Part shown: one piece after another, positions 8,879-16,823 of the stretch | Position numbering within the stretch: the stretch's first letter is position 1 | Layout: each line of letters opens with the position of its first letter | Assembly: GCA_023436825.1 (NCBI GenBank) | Contig: JAEZHS010000585.1 | Location: forward strand, 1-25,197 | Length of the DNA stretch: 25,197 nt | Origin: Pseudomonadota bacterium | GTDB taxonomy: Bacteria; Pseudomonadota; Alphaproteobacteria; Reyranellales; Reyranellaceae | Reading direction: 5' to 3' | Made by a program: the position numbers and the translations under genes | Notes under the pieces: model-generated | Databases searched by the model: none | Told to the model about the DNA's origin: nothing | What the model saw: the letters and a program-made list of their open reading frames with translations, nothing else

Positions 8879-9562
8879 ATGGCTGACATCAAGATCTACG
8901 GCGTATCGCCCAGCACCTTCACCCGCACGGCGCGGTTGGCCTGCCACGAGAAGGGGATCGACTACGAGCTGGTGCCGATGTTTCCCGGCCAGATGGGCGC
9001 GCTCAATCCGTTCTACAAAATCCCGGCGATCGCGCATGGCGACCTGACGCTCTACGAATCGACCGCCATCCTGCGCTACCTCGATCGCACCTTCCCCGGC
9101 CCCAAGCTGTGGCCGCAGGACTCGCGCCAGGCGGCGCTGTGCGACCAGTGGGTGAGCGCGGTGAACGACTCCCTGGTCAATTCGGCTCTCCGCTTCCTCG
9201 CCAACCATTTCGGTTTCCTGGCAGTGCCGCAGGAGATGGCCGACATGTATCTCGCCAAGGCGCGCGACGTCGTGCCGGTGTTCGAGCGCCAGCTCGGCCA
9301 AAGCCGCTATCTCGTCGGCGACGATGTGACCGCGGCTGACCTGTTCCTGGCCCCGATCGTGTTCTATTTCCCCGCCATTCCCGGGCTGAAGGAGATCGGC
9401 GAAGCCTCGCCCAACCTGGCCCGCTGGGTGGGCGACATGTCGGCCCGACCGAGCCTGAAGGCGACCGAGCCTGAAGGCGACCGAGCCGGAGCCGATCGCA
9501 GCGCAGGCGGCCTGATACGGCTTGAAAAGCTCCGGTCGTGCCATCACCTCGTGGTAGGGTGA
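8879..9562 (+). CDS. Glutathione S-transferase with a frame-altered C-terminus
   Basis: A 227-aa cytosolic GST. The N-terminal thioredoxin fold starts IKIYGVSPSTFTRTARLACH, the glutathione-binding cis-proline region is NPFYKIPAI, and LYESTAILRYLDRTF is the typical Glu-Ser glutathione contact. The all-alpha domain holds LVGDDVTAADLFLAPI, the N-capping box. GGAGGGG lies just upstream of the ATG at 8879. The last about 30 residues after SARPSLKATEP are not GST-like. They arise because a 16-bp unit is duplicated at 9446-9477. Removing one copy gives a 206-aa protein ending PEPIAAQAA at a TGA at 9513-9515. The core enzyme should still fold. Substrate unknown. Confidence 0.9.
   Translation: MADIKIYGVSPSTFTRTARLACHEKGIDYELVPMFPGQMGALNPFYKIPAIAHGDLTLYESTAILRYLDRTFPGPKLWPQDSRQAALCDQWVSAVNDSLVNSALRFLANHFGFLAVPQEMADMYLAKARDVVPVFERQLGQSRYLVGDDVTAADLFLAPIVFYFPAIPGLKEIGEASPNLARWVGDMSARPSLKATEPEGDRAGADRSAGGLIRLEKLRSCHHLVVG
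9446..9487 (+). repeat. 16-bp tandem duplication in the 3' end of the GST gene
   Basis: The unit CGACCGAGCCTGAAGG occurs at 9446-9461 and again at 9462-9477, followed by a third partial copy of 10 bases (9478-9487). As 16 is not a multiple of 3, the extra copy shifts the reading frame and replaces the natural stop at 9513-9515 by one at 9560-9562. Confidence 0.9.
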
Positions 9563-9575
9563 GGCATTCCTACCA
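9552..9575 (+). other. Hairpin between the GST and DUF427 genes
   Basis: TGGTAGG (9552-9558) pairs perfectly with CCTACCA (9569-9575) across a 10-nt loop. It ends 3 nt before the AGGAGA ribosome site of the DUF427 gene. No T tract follows. The extended GST reading frame runs into its left arm, whereas the reconstructed ancestral frame would have ended 36 bp earlier. Any attenuating or mRNA-stabilising effect is speculative. Confidence 0.45.
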
Positions 9576-9591
9576 TCAGGAGACGCGACCG

Positions 9592-9879
9592 ATGGCCCAC
9601 ACCGCGACATGGCACGGCAAGACGATCGCCGAGAGCGACCGCACGCTCGAAGTCGACGGCTACGTCTACTTCCCACGCGAGACGGTCCGCATGGAGCTGC
9701 TTAAAAGCACGCCCAAGACCGCGAACGACCTGAAATGTCCGCATGGCGTTCAGTTCTATGATGTGGTCGAGGGCGATGCGAAGAGCTCGCGCGCGGCGTG
9801 GTCCTACGAGGCGCCGCAGGCCAAGATGAAGCCGGTCGATCATTGGATCGGCTTCTGGGAAGACGTCGAAGTCAGATAG
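9592..9879 (+). CDS. DUF427 domain protein
   Basis: A 95-aa single-domain DUF427 protein. Typical text is ATWHGKTIAESDRTLEVDGYVY, FPRETVRMELL, CPHGVQFYDVV and the final AAWSYEAPQAKMKPVDHWIGFW. The domain is a small beta-rich fold of unknown biochemical function. GGAG lies 9 nt upstream of the ATG at 9592. It may be read together with the upstream GST and DUF899 genes, but the gap and intervening hairpin leave this open. It is followed by a hairpin (9892-9920) and a convergent gene. Confidence 0.9.
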   Translation: MAHTATWHGKTIAESDRTLEVDGYVYFPRETVRMELLKSTPKTANDLKCPHGVQFYDVVEGDAKSSRAAWSYEAPQAKMKPVDHWIGFWEDVEVR

Positions 9880-9891
9880 AGGGGAATGCGC

Positions 9892-9920
9892 CCGGGTGGA
9901 ACCGCGCGCGGTTCACCCGG
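9892..9920. terminator. Terminator-like hairpin between convergent genes
   Basis: CCGGGTGGAACCG (9892-9904) pairs with CGGTTCACCCGG (9909-9920) with a single bulged G and a 4-nt loop. It lies 12 bp after the DUF427 stop and 20 bp before the stop of the leftward gene. No U tract is present on either strand, so it is either a factor-independent pause or a transcript end stabiliser. Confidence 0.45.
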
Positions 9921-9940
9921 CCGGATTCGTGCGCCGCGAT

Positions 9941-10519
9941 TCAGTTCGCCGGCGAGATCGCCGTCACCATGAGGGGCGTCGTGAGGCCGATCACGACGTC
10001 GCCGACCTTGATCTTCTTCAGCATGTCCTGCTTGGCGATGCTGGTCGCCTTGTAGGTGCGCACGGCGCCGCCATCGCCCTCGATCACCGACACCGTGTTG
10101 CTGGCGAGGTCGATCGCCGTCACCGTCAGCGTGAAGCGACCGGCTTCGATGTCGGTCTTGTTGGGCTTGACGTTCATCTGGTCGCGGCGCGCTTCCTTGG
10201 AGCCCGGGCCCTTCTGGCGCAGGTTCAGCATGGTCACGACCTGGGTGTAGGTCACGTTGGCCATCGAGCCGTCGCCGATGGCGGCAAGGTCGCCGGCGTT
10301 GGCGCCGACCGGCAGGACCAGGACCTGACCGTCCGGCGTGGTGAAGGCGATCGTCCGATCGTCGGGGTCGACCGTCTCGACCTTGACCCGTTGGGTGACC
10401 GTATCGTTGAAGGCCACGCCCTCGCGCGGCACGGCCGTCACCTGGGCCGACGCGGGCAGGATCGTCCCCATCGTCAGCACCGCCGCCACCAGCGAAACGC
10501 TCATCGAACGGATTGTCAT
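9941..10519 (-). CDS. Secreted protein of unknown function
   Basis: A 192-aa protein with a clear Sec signal peptide (MTIRSMSVSLVAAVLTMGTI, cleavage likely after the ASA near residue 25). The mature part is beta-rich: two related-looking segments, VKVETVDPDDRTIAFTTPDG and LTVTAIDLASNTVSVIEGDG, suggest an internally repeated small barrel. The second segment is followed by KATSIAKQDMLKKIKVGDVV. No catalytic motif and no cysteine are seen in the mature protein. GAGG lies 9 nt upstream of the ATG at 10519; a second Met at residue 6 is possible. It stands alone on the - strand. No family was recognised with confidence. Confidence 0.75.
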   Translation of the reverse strand: MTIRSMSVSLVAAVLTMGTILPASAQVTAVPREGVAFNDTVTQRVKVETVDPDDRTIAFTTPDGQVLVLPVGANAGDLAAIGDGSMANVTYTQVVTMLNLRQKGPGSKEARRDQMNVKPNKTDIEAGRFTLTVTAIDLASNTVSVIEGDGGAVRTYKATSIAKQDMLKKIKVGDVVIGLTTPLMVTAISPAN

Positions 10520-10610
10520 CGCCCTCTACCTCGCAAAATCCTAACGCGCCGGACAATAGCGATCCGAACCGCGGACGCAACCACGAAGCCGGGCGCCAAA
10601 ACGAACGTGA

Positions 10611-11402
10611 TCAGGCAAAATGTGCAAGAACGGCGCGGGCGACGGCGTCGGGCTGGTCGAGGTAGGCGAGGTGGCCGGCATCGGCCACCGTCTGCACCCT
10701 GGTCGCGCCGTTGATGCCGGCGGCGAACTTTTTTGCATAGGAGAGCGGCAGTACGGCGTCGCGCTCGCCCCACAGGATCAGGGTCGGCGCCGCGATCAGG
10801 CCGAGCCGCTTCTCCAGGCGCGTGCTGCCGAGCGGCCAGAAGGCTCGGGCGGCGGCTTCCGAGGCGCGCGTCATCTCGATCGGCCATTCGACCGAGTTGG
10901 CGCCCTCGGGCGGCGCCACCAGCTCCGTCCACTTCGTCCCGTCGGCGCACATCAGGCCGGGAACGCTGTCCCGCCGTTGCGCCCATGGGTCGGCCGCCGG
11001 ATCCTTCTCGTCGAACAGGCCGAACGGGGCAATCAGGCAGAGCCTGCGCACGTGCGCGGGGAAGATCGCCGCCATCTCGGCCGCGAACGCGCCGCCCACT
11101 GATGCGCCCAGAAGGTCGGCGCCGGCCAAGCCGCTCTTGTCGATGAGCTGGCGTACCGCCAGCACCCAGTCGAGATGGGTGTCGAGCTCGGTGTGGCCGG
11201 TGGCGCCGGGATAGCCCGGCAGGGAGGGTGCGATCACAGTGCGCGTCTCGGCCAGCCGGTCGAGGAAGGGCAGCCAGCGCGGCAGGCCGCCCAGGCCTGC
11301 GAGGAAGCCGAGCTTGGGGCCGCTGCCCTTGGTCCACACGCGGCAGGGGAAATTGTTGACCTCGACGGTGGTCGTCTTCGGCCCATTCAAATCATCTGGC
11401 AC
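10611..11402 (-). CDS. Alpha/beta hydrolase
   Basis: A 263-aa alpha/beta-hydrolase-fold enzyme with a readable catalytic triad: nucleophile S101 in GASVGG, acid D215 in WGERDAV, and H244 in DAGHLAYLD. The oxyanion region is FLAGLGGLPRW near residue 33. The start is a GTG at 11402, 6 bp after the stop of the LLM oxidoreductase gene, with GGAG 9 nt upstream embedded in that gene's stop region. Tight spacing implies one operon. An oxidoreductase plus hydrolase pair would suit opening or cleaving an oxidised intermediate, but no specific substrate can be inferred. Confidence 0.88.
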   Translation of the reverse strand: MPDDLNGPKTTTVEVNNFPCRVWTKGSGPKLGFLAGLGGLPRWLPFLDRLAETRTVIAPSLPGYPGATGHTELDTHLDWVLAVRQLIDKSGLAGADLLGASVGGAFAAEMAAIFPAHVRRLCLIAPFGLFDEKDPAADPWAQRRDSVPGLMCADGTKWTELVAPPEGANSVEWPIEMTRASEAAARAFWPLGSTRLEKRLGLIAAPTLILWGERDAVLPLSYAKKFAAGINGATRVQTVADAGHLAYLDQPDAVARAVLAHFA

Positions 11403-11408
11403 GGGCGG

Positions 11409-12680
11409 CTACTCCGCGGCGGCAAGCGCGTTGAAGGCGGGAACGGCGGCGCGCTGGCTCCTGGCCATGGGCTTCGGCCACCACTTGTCCTCCCACTCGG
11501 AGAATAGGTCTTTCACGTGCGGCATCACCTTCTCGGCGAACAGGCGCGTGTTGTACTTGGTGACGTCCTTGCTCATGTTGCCGTACTGCAAGAGCAGCAT
11601 CAGATGGCCGACATTGAGGCTGGTGCCGACATGGCGGATCTGCTCGACGACCTCGTCGGGCGAGCCGATCAGCACGTAACCGCCGTCGACGATGTCCTTC
11701 ATGTTGGTGGCCTTCAGCGCCGCCTTGGTCGCCGGATTGGCGAGGTTGGCGGCCTTGGTCATCATGCCTTCGATGCCGGCGCGCTGCGTCGCTTCCGTGG
11801 TGTAGCCCGGCGGCAGCGCAAAGCGCGGGTCGACATGCAGGCAGCGGCCGTAGAAGTACTCGGCCGGCTCGGAGTAGAGATCGAGCGCCTGCTGTCGGCT
11901 CTCGGCGACGCCGACGAACTGCAGGAAGCCCGCGCGGTAGGGATTGCGGTCCTTGCCGAGCTTGGCCATTTCGTTCCAGAAGCCCTGCATCGTCGTGAGA
12001 CCGGCCTTGTAGCCATAGTACGAGAGATAGCAGTAGACGTAGTCCATCTCCGCGCACCACCGCCAGGTCTCGATCGATCCGCCGCCCGGGATCCAGATCG
12101 GTGGATGCGGATCGTTCTGGATCGGCCGCGGCCAGATGTTGACGTAGCGCTGCTGGTTGTAGCGGCCGGAGAAGGCGAAGGTGTCCTTCTCGGTCCACGC
12201 CTTCTTCACCAGGTCATGCGCCTCGTAGTAGCGCTCGCGCAGGAGGCTCGGGTTCTGGCCGTAGGCATAACAGGTGTCCATCGGCGAGCCGACCGGGAAG
12301 CCCGCGATCAGCCGGCCGCCCGAGATGCAGTCGATCATCGCGAACTCTTCGGCGACGCGCGTCGGTGGGTTGTAGAGCGCCAGGGAGTTGCCCATGACGC
12401 ACAACGCGGTGTCGGTGGTGCGGCGCGCCAGCGACGAAGCGATCAGGTTGGGCGAGGGCATCAGCCCGTAGCCGTTGGAATGGTGCTCGTTCACGCAAAC
12501 GGCGTCGAAGCCGCATTCGGCGGCGTACTCGAGCTCGTCCATGAAGTCGTTGTACATGTGATGCGCCCGCCGCGGGTCGAACAGCGACGAATGGATGTCG
12601 ACCCACACCGAGGGATGCTTCTTGTTGAAGTCGTCGGGAAGCTCCGTGTACGGCATCAGGTGGAACCACATGAGCTTCAT
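11409..12680 (-). CDS. LLM-class flavin-dependent oxidoreductase (luciferase-like monooxygenase)
   Basis: A 423-aa bacterial-luciferase-like protein. It carries the typical FDAVCVNEHHSNGYGLMPSP segment (residues about 58-77), where NEHH is the family signature, and LALYNPPTRVAEEFAMIDCISGGRLIAGFPVG. The later WIPGGGSIETWRWCAEMDY and VLIGSPDEVVEQIRHVG blocks also fit. Such enzymes use reduced FMN or F420 to oxidise organic substrates; which cofactor is used here cannot be told. GGAGGAAA precedes the ATG at 12680. It is the first gene of a two-gene leftward unit and is divergent from ccr-mcd. A TetR-type palindrome lies 30-49 bp upstream of its start. Confidence 0.9.
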   Translation of the reverse strand: MKLMWFHLMPYTELPDDFNKKHPSVWVDIHSSLFDPRRAHHMYNDFMDELEYAAECGFDAVCVNEHHSNGYGLMPSPNLIASSLARRTTDTALCVMGNSLALYNPPTRVAEEFAMIDCISGGRLIAGFPVGSPMDTCYAYGQNPSLLRERYYEAHDLVKKAWTEKDTFAFSGRYNQQRYVNIWPRPIQNDPHPPIWIPGGGSIETWRWCAEMDYVYCYLSYYGYKAGLTTMQGFWNEMAKLGKDRNPYRAGFLQFVGVAESRQQALDLYSEPAEYFYGRCLHVDPRFALPPGYTTEATQRAGIEGMMTKAANLANPATKAALKATNMKDIVDGGYVLIGSPDEVVEQIRHVGTSLNVGHLMLLLQYGNMSKDVTKYNTRLFAEKVMPHVKDLFSEWEDKWWPKPMARSQRAAVPAFNALAAAE

Positions 12681-12709
12681 TGGGTTTCCTCCGTGGACTC
12701 GGGACCATC

Positions 12710-12729
12710 AGGTGAATGACCGTTCACCT
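12710..12729. promoter_or_regulatory. TetR-type operator-like palindrome in the LLM/ccr divergent region
   Basis: AGGTGAA (12710-12716) and TTCACCT (12723-12729) are perfect inverted arms around TGACCG. The core TGAATGACCGTTCA resembles operators of TetR-family repressors of fatty-acid and acyl-CoA degradation genes. It lies 30 bp upstream of the LLM start and 167 bp upstream of ccr, so it more likely controls the leftward unit. No TetR gene is in the window. Confidence 0.6.
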
Positions 12730-12895
12730 AGCTCAAAGTGCGCCGACTCCCAGGGCTGCGCAATCTGTGACTTCCGCAAGGTGAGGGTAATTTTGTTGTT
12801 TTTCCACGGGGCTGGTCGCAACCTTCCTTAAATTGTGCGTTGCACTCTCGCGCTCGCAGCAATACCTTCGCCGCAATGCGAGAGGAGTGAGGTCC

Positions 12896-14184
<1,289 letters not shown>

Positions 14185-14185
<1 letters not shown>

Positions 14186-15819
14186 TGCTGCTGGAAAACC
14201 TGCTCGGCCTCGCCTCTGAAGCGGAGAGCGACGCCGAGGCGTACGAGGTCGCCGCGCGCGAGGCGGTGCGCGGCCTGGTGGCTCCCAAAGGCAAGGTCGA
14301 TCCGAAGATCCTGGAGCGTGAGCAGTTCGCCGCGCACGGCTTCGCCTGGACCGCGACCTATGTCGGTGCTCTGCGCCAGATGCGGCGCTGGGTGGAGCAG
14401 GGCGGCAAAGGCGAGCTCGAGCTGCTGATGCTGCAATCGGCGTTCGGCGAGTACCTTGCACAGCTTTCCGGCGGCATCGCCATCAGCCAGGTCGAGATCG
14501 TGCGCCCGGCCGATCTCGGGCTCGATGCCAGCGCGCTCGACACGCCGGCCGTACGCAAGCTGGTCGCCGGCAACACCGCCGCGGTGCGCATGCGGATCGC
14601 CGAGCTGATCACCGACAGCCTCGAGACCGGCAACTTCGGTGCGCTCGGCCTCGACGACGAGGCGCTGGAAGAAGTGCGCCGCCAGTTCCGCCGCTTCGTC
14701 GACGGCGAGGTGGCGCCGTATGCTCACGACTGGCACCTGAAGGACGAGCTGATCCCGCTGCCGGTCGTCGAGAAGATGGCCGAGCTCGGCGTGTTCGGCC
14801 TGACCGTGCCCGAGGAGTGGGGCGGGCTGGGCATGGGCAAGCTTGCCATGTGCGTGGTCACCGAGGAATTGTCGCGCGGCTATATCGGCGTGGGCTCGCT
14901 CGGTACGCGCTCGGAGATCGCGGCCGAGCTGATCCGCTCCGGCGGTACCGAGGCGCAGAAGAAGAAGTATCTGTCGCGCATCGCCTCGGGCGAGCTGCTG
15001 CCGACGGCGGTGTTCACCGAGCCCAATACCGGCTCCGACCTCGCCAGCCTCAAGACGCGCGCGGTGCTGGAAGGCGACGTCTACAAGATCCAGGGCAACA
15101 AGACCTGGATCACCCACGCTGCCCGCGCCGACATCATGACGCTGCTGGCGCGCAGCGACGCGTCGAAGCCCGGCTACCAGGGCCTGTCGATGTTCCTCGC
15201 CGAGAAGCCGCGCGGCACTGAAACAGATCCGTTCCCTGCCAAGGGCATGTCGGGCGGCGAGATCCGCGTGCTCGGCTATCGCGGCATGAAGGAATACGAG
15301 ATCGGCTTCGACGGCTTCGAAGTGCCGGCGGCGAATCTTCTGGGCGAGAAGGAGGGCCAGGGCTTCAAGCAGCTCATGGCGACCTTCGAAAGCGCACGCA
15401 TCCAGACGGCGGCCCGTGCCGTCGGCGTGGCGCAGAACGCGCTGGAGCTGGGATTGCGTTACGCGAAGGAGCGCATCCAGTTCGCCAAGCCCCTCTACGC
15501 CTTCCCGCGCGTCGCCGGCAAGGTCGCCTGGATGGCGGTCGAGACCATGATCGCCCGACAGCTCACCTACTTTGCCGCCCGTGAGAAGGACAGCGACCGC
15601 CGTTGCGACATCGAGGCCGGCATGGCCAAGCTGCTGGCTGCCCGCGTCGCCTGGAGCAACGCCGACAACGCACTGCAGATCCACGGCGGCAACGGCTACG
15701 CCATGGAATATCCGGTCAGCCGCGTGCTATGCGACGCCCGCATCCTCAACATCTTCGAGGGCGCTGCCGAGATCCAGGCCCAGGTCGTCTGCCGTGGGTT
15801 GATCGAAGGCCGCAACTGA
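14185..15819 (+). CDS. mcd: (2S)-methylsuccinyl-CoA dehydrogenase
   Basis: A 544-aa acyl-CoA dehydrogenase. It has an extra N-terminal region of about 150 residues before the usual ACAD core, a layout known for methylsuccinyl-CoA dehydrogenase and not for ordinary beta-oxidation enzymes of about 380 residues. The core shows VFTEPNTGSDLASLKTRAV (FAD contact), IQGNKTWITHAARAD, and the C-terminal IFEGAAEIQAQ, with E525 at the place of the catalytic base. It oxidises methylsuccinyl-CoA to mesaconyl-CoA and passes electrons to ETF. The ATG at 14185 overlaps the TGA of ccr (TGATG), so the two are translationally coupled. Adjacency to ccr makes the specific assignment strong; a different branched-chain ACAD is the only serious alternative. 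Confidence 0.93.
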
Positions 15820-15916
15820 AGGGGCGCATTATTTGCCCTGGCCGAGCAACTAAATTTCGTTGATCCACCGACGCGGTTGGCCTCTATGGCCGTCGTTGCT
15901 TCTTGGTGGAGATCGT

Positions 15917-16366
15917 ATGAGTCGGATTGTTGTCGCCCTTGTTGCCCTGTCCACGCTGGCCGCCTGCGCCGATGCGACCCCGGCGCCGCCAGCGCCGGGC
16001 GACGTGCAAAGCATTTGCTATCAGAACTATGCCGTCGAAGGCACTCCCACTGTCACGAACACGAACTATCGGAGCTGGCGTGAGTTCCCCGGACTCGTCG
16101 ACCAGCAGCGCGCGCTCAACAACCTTCGCTCCGCGATGATGGCGGAAGGATTCAGCAATATCAGTGTCGACGCTTCGGCCGGCGCACTCACGGCGGTACA
16201 GGTCCATTCGATCCCCGGTCGGGAGCCGACCCTGCGCGTCACGGCGCGTCGCGTCGGCAACGGCACGCGTGTCGATGCCATTTTCATGATCCTGCCCGGC
16301 CAGACGACCGACTCCACCCTGGTTCGGCGCAACATGTGCAAAATCATCGATGCGGCGAATCTCTAG
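15917..16366 (+). CDS. Putative lipoprotein of unknown function
   Basis: A 149-aa protein with a lipoprotein signal: MSRIVVALVALSTLAAC, lipobox LAAC, acylated cysteine at residue 17. The mature part has two further cysteines (ICYQNY near residue 34 and NMCKIID near the C-terminus) that could form a disulfide. An alternating pattern, including LTAVQVHSIPGREPTLRVTA and TRVDAIFMILPG, suggests beta strands. GGAG lies 6 nt upstream of the ATG at 15917. The gene follows mcd after 97 bp and is probably separate from it. I do not recognise the family; an envelope location is inferred. Confidence 0.75.
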   Translation: MSRIVVALVALSTLAACADATPAPPAPGDVQSICYQNYAVEGTPTVTNTNYRSWREFPGLVDQQRALNNLRSAMMAEGFSNISVDASAGALTAVQVHSIPGREPTLRVTARRVGNGTRVDAIFMILPGQTTDSTLVRRNMCKIIDAANL

Positions 16367-16823
16367 ACCGCGGCTCTCGCGAGGGCGCGCCCGCAGGCTG
16401 AGCGCGTTCTTCTGGGTGCGAAGCGCCGGCGGCCTCACCAGGCGTACGTCGCCGCGAATTTAGCTGGTGCAGCGTTGGGATTTTGGAGGCGCGCTTTCGC
16501 TCGTCTGCGGGGTCCTTGCGCTGACGCAGCCCCCCCCGACGTCGGCCAGGAACATCACCCCGTTTGCGTTTCTTTCCCACGTTGTCGCTCTACGCATCGT
16601 TGATCCGAAACCAAACAGGGCACGGCCGACACCCGCGCCCGGCTCCTCGACCTGGCGATTCCAATACCTAAACTTGCGCATCGACGGCGGCAGCGCGCCG
16701 AGGCAGCGAACCCCTGGGACGTACTTGTGATCATCCACCGGCATCTTCCAAAGCGTAGCTCGATTGTCATGGCCGCCGACTAGGCAAGCTCCGCCTGTTG
16801 GTTTTCAAGGAGGGGGTTCGGCC
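16367..16823. other. 457-bp stretch without a convincing gene
   Basis: This gap holds overlapping open frames on both strands (16467-16730 on +, 16460-16744 on -). Neither has a good ribosome site or a recognised domain, and both could be chance frames or a decayed gene. A run of eight C is at 16530-16537. Near the right end, AGGC and GCCT (around 16782-16797) form a weak hairpin before TTGGTTTT, and then the strong AAGGAGGGGG site of the RTX gene. A promoter for the RTX gene must lie here but I cannot point to one. Confidence 0.5.
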
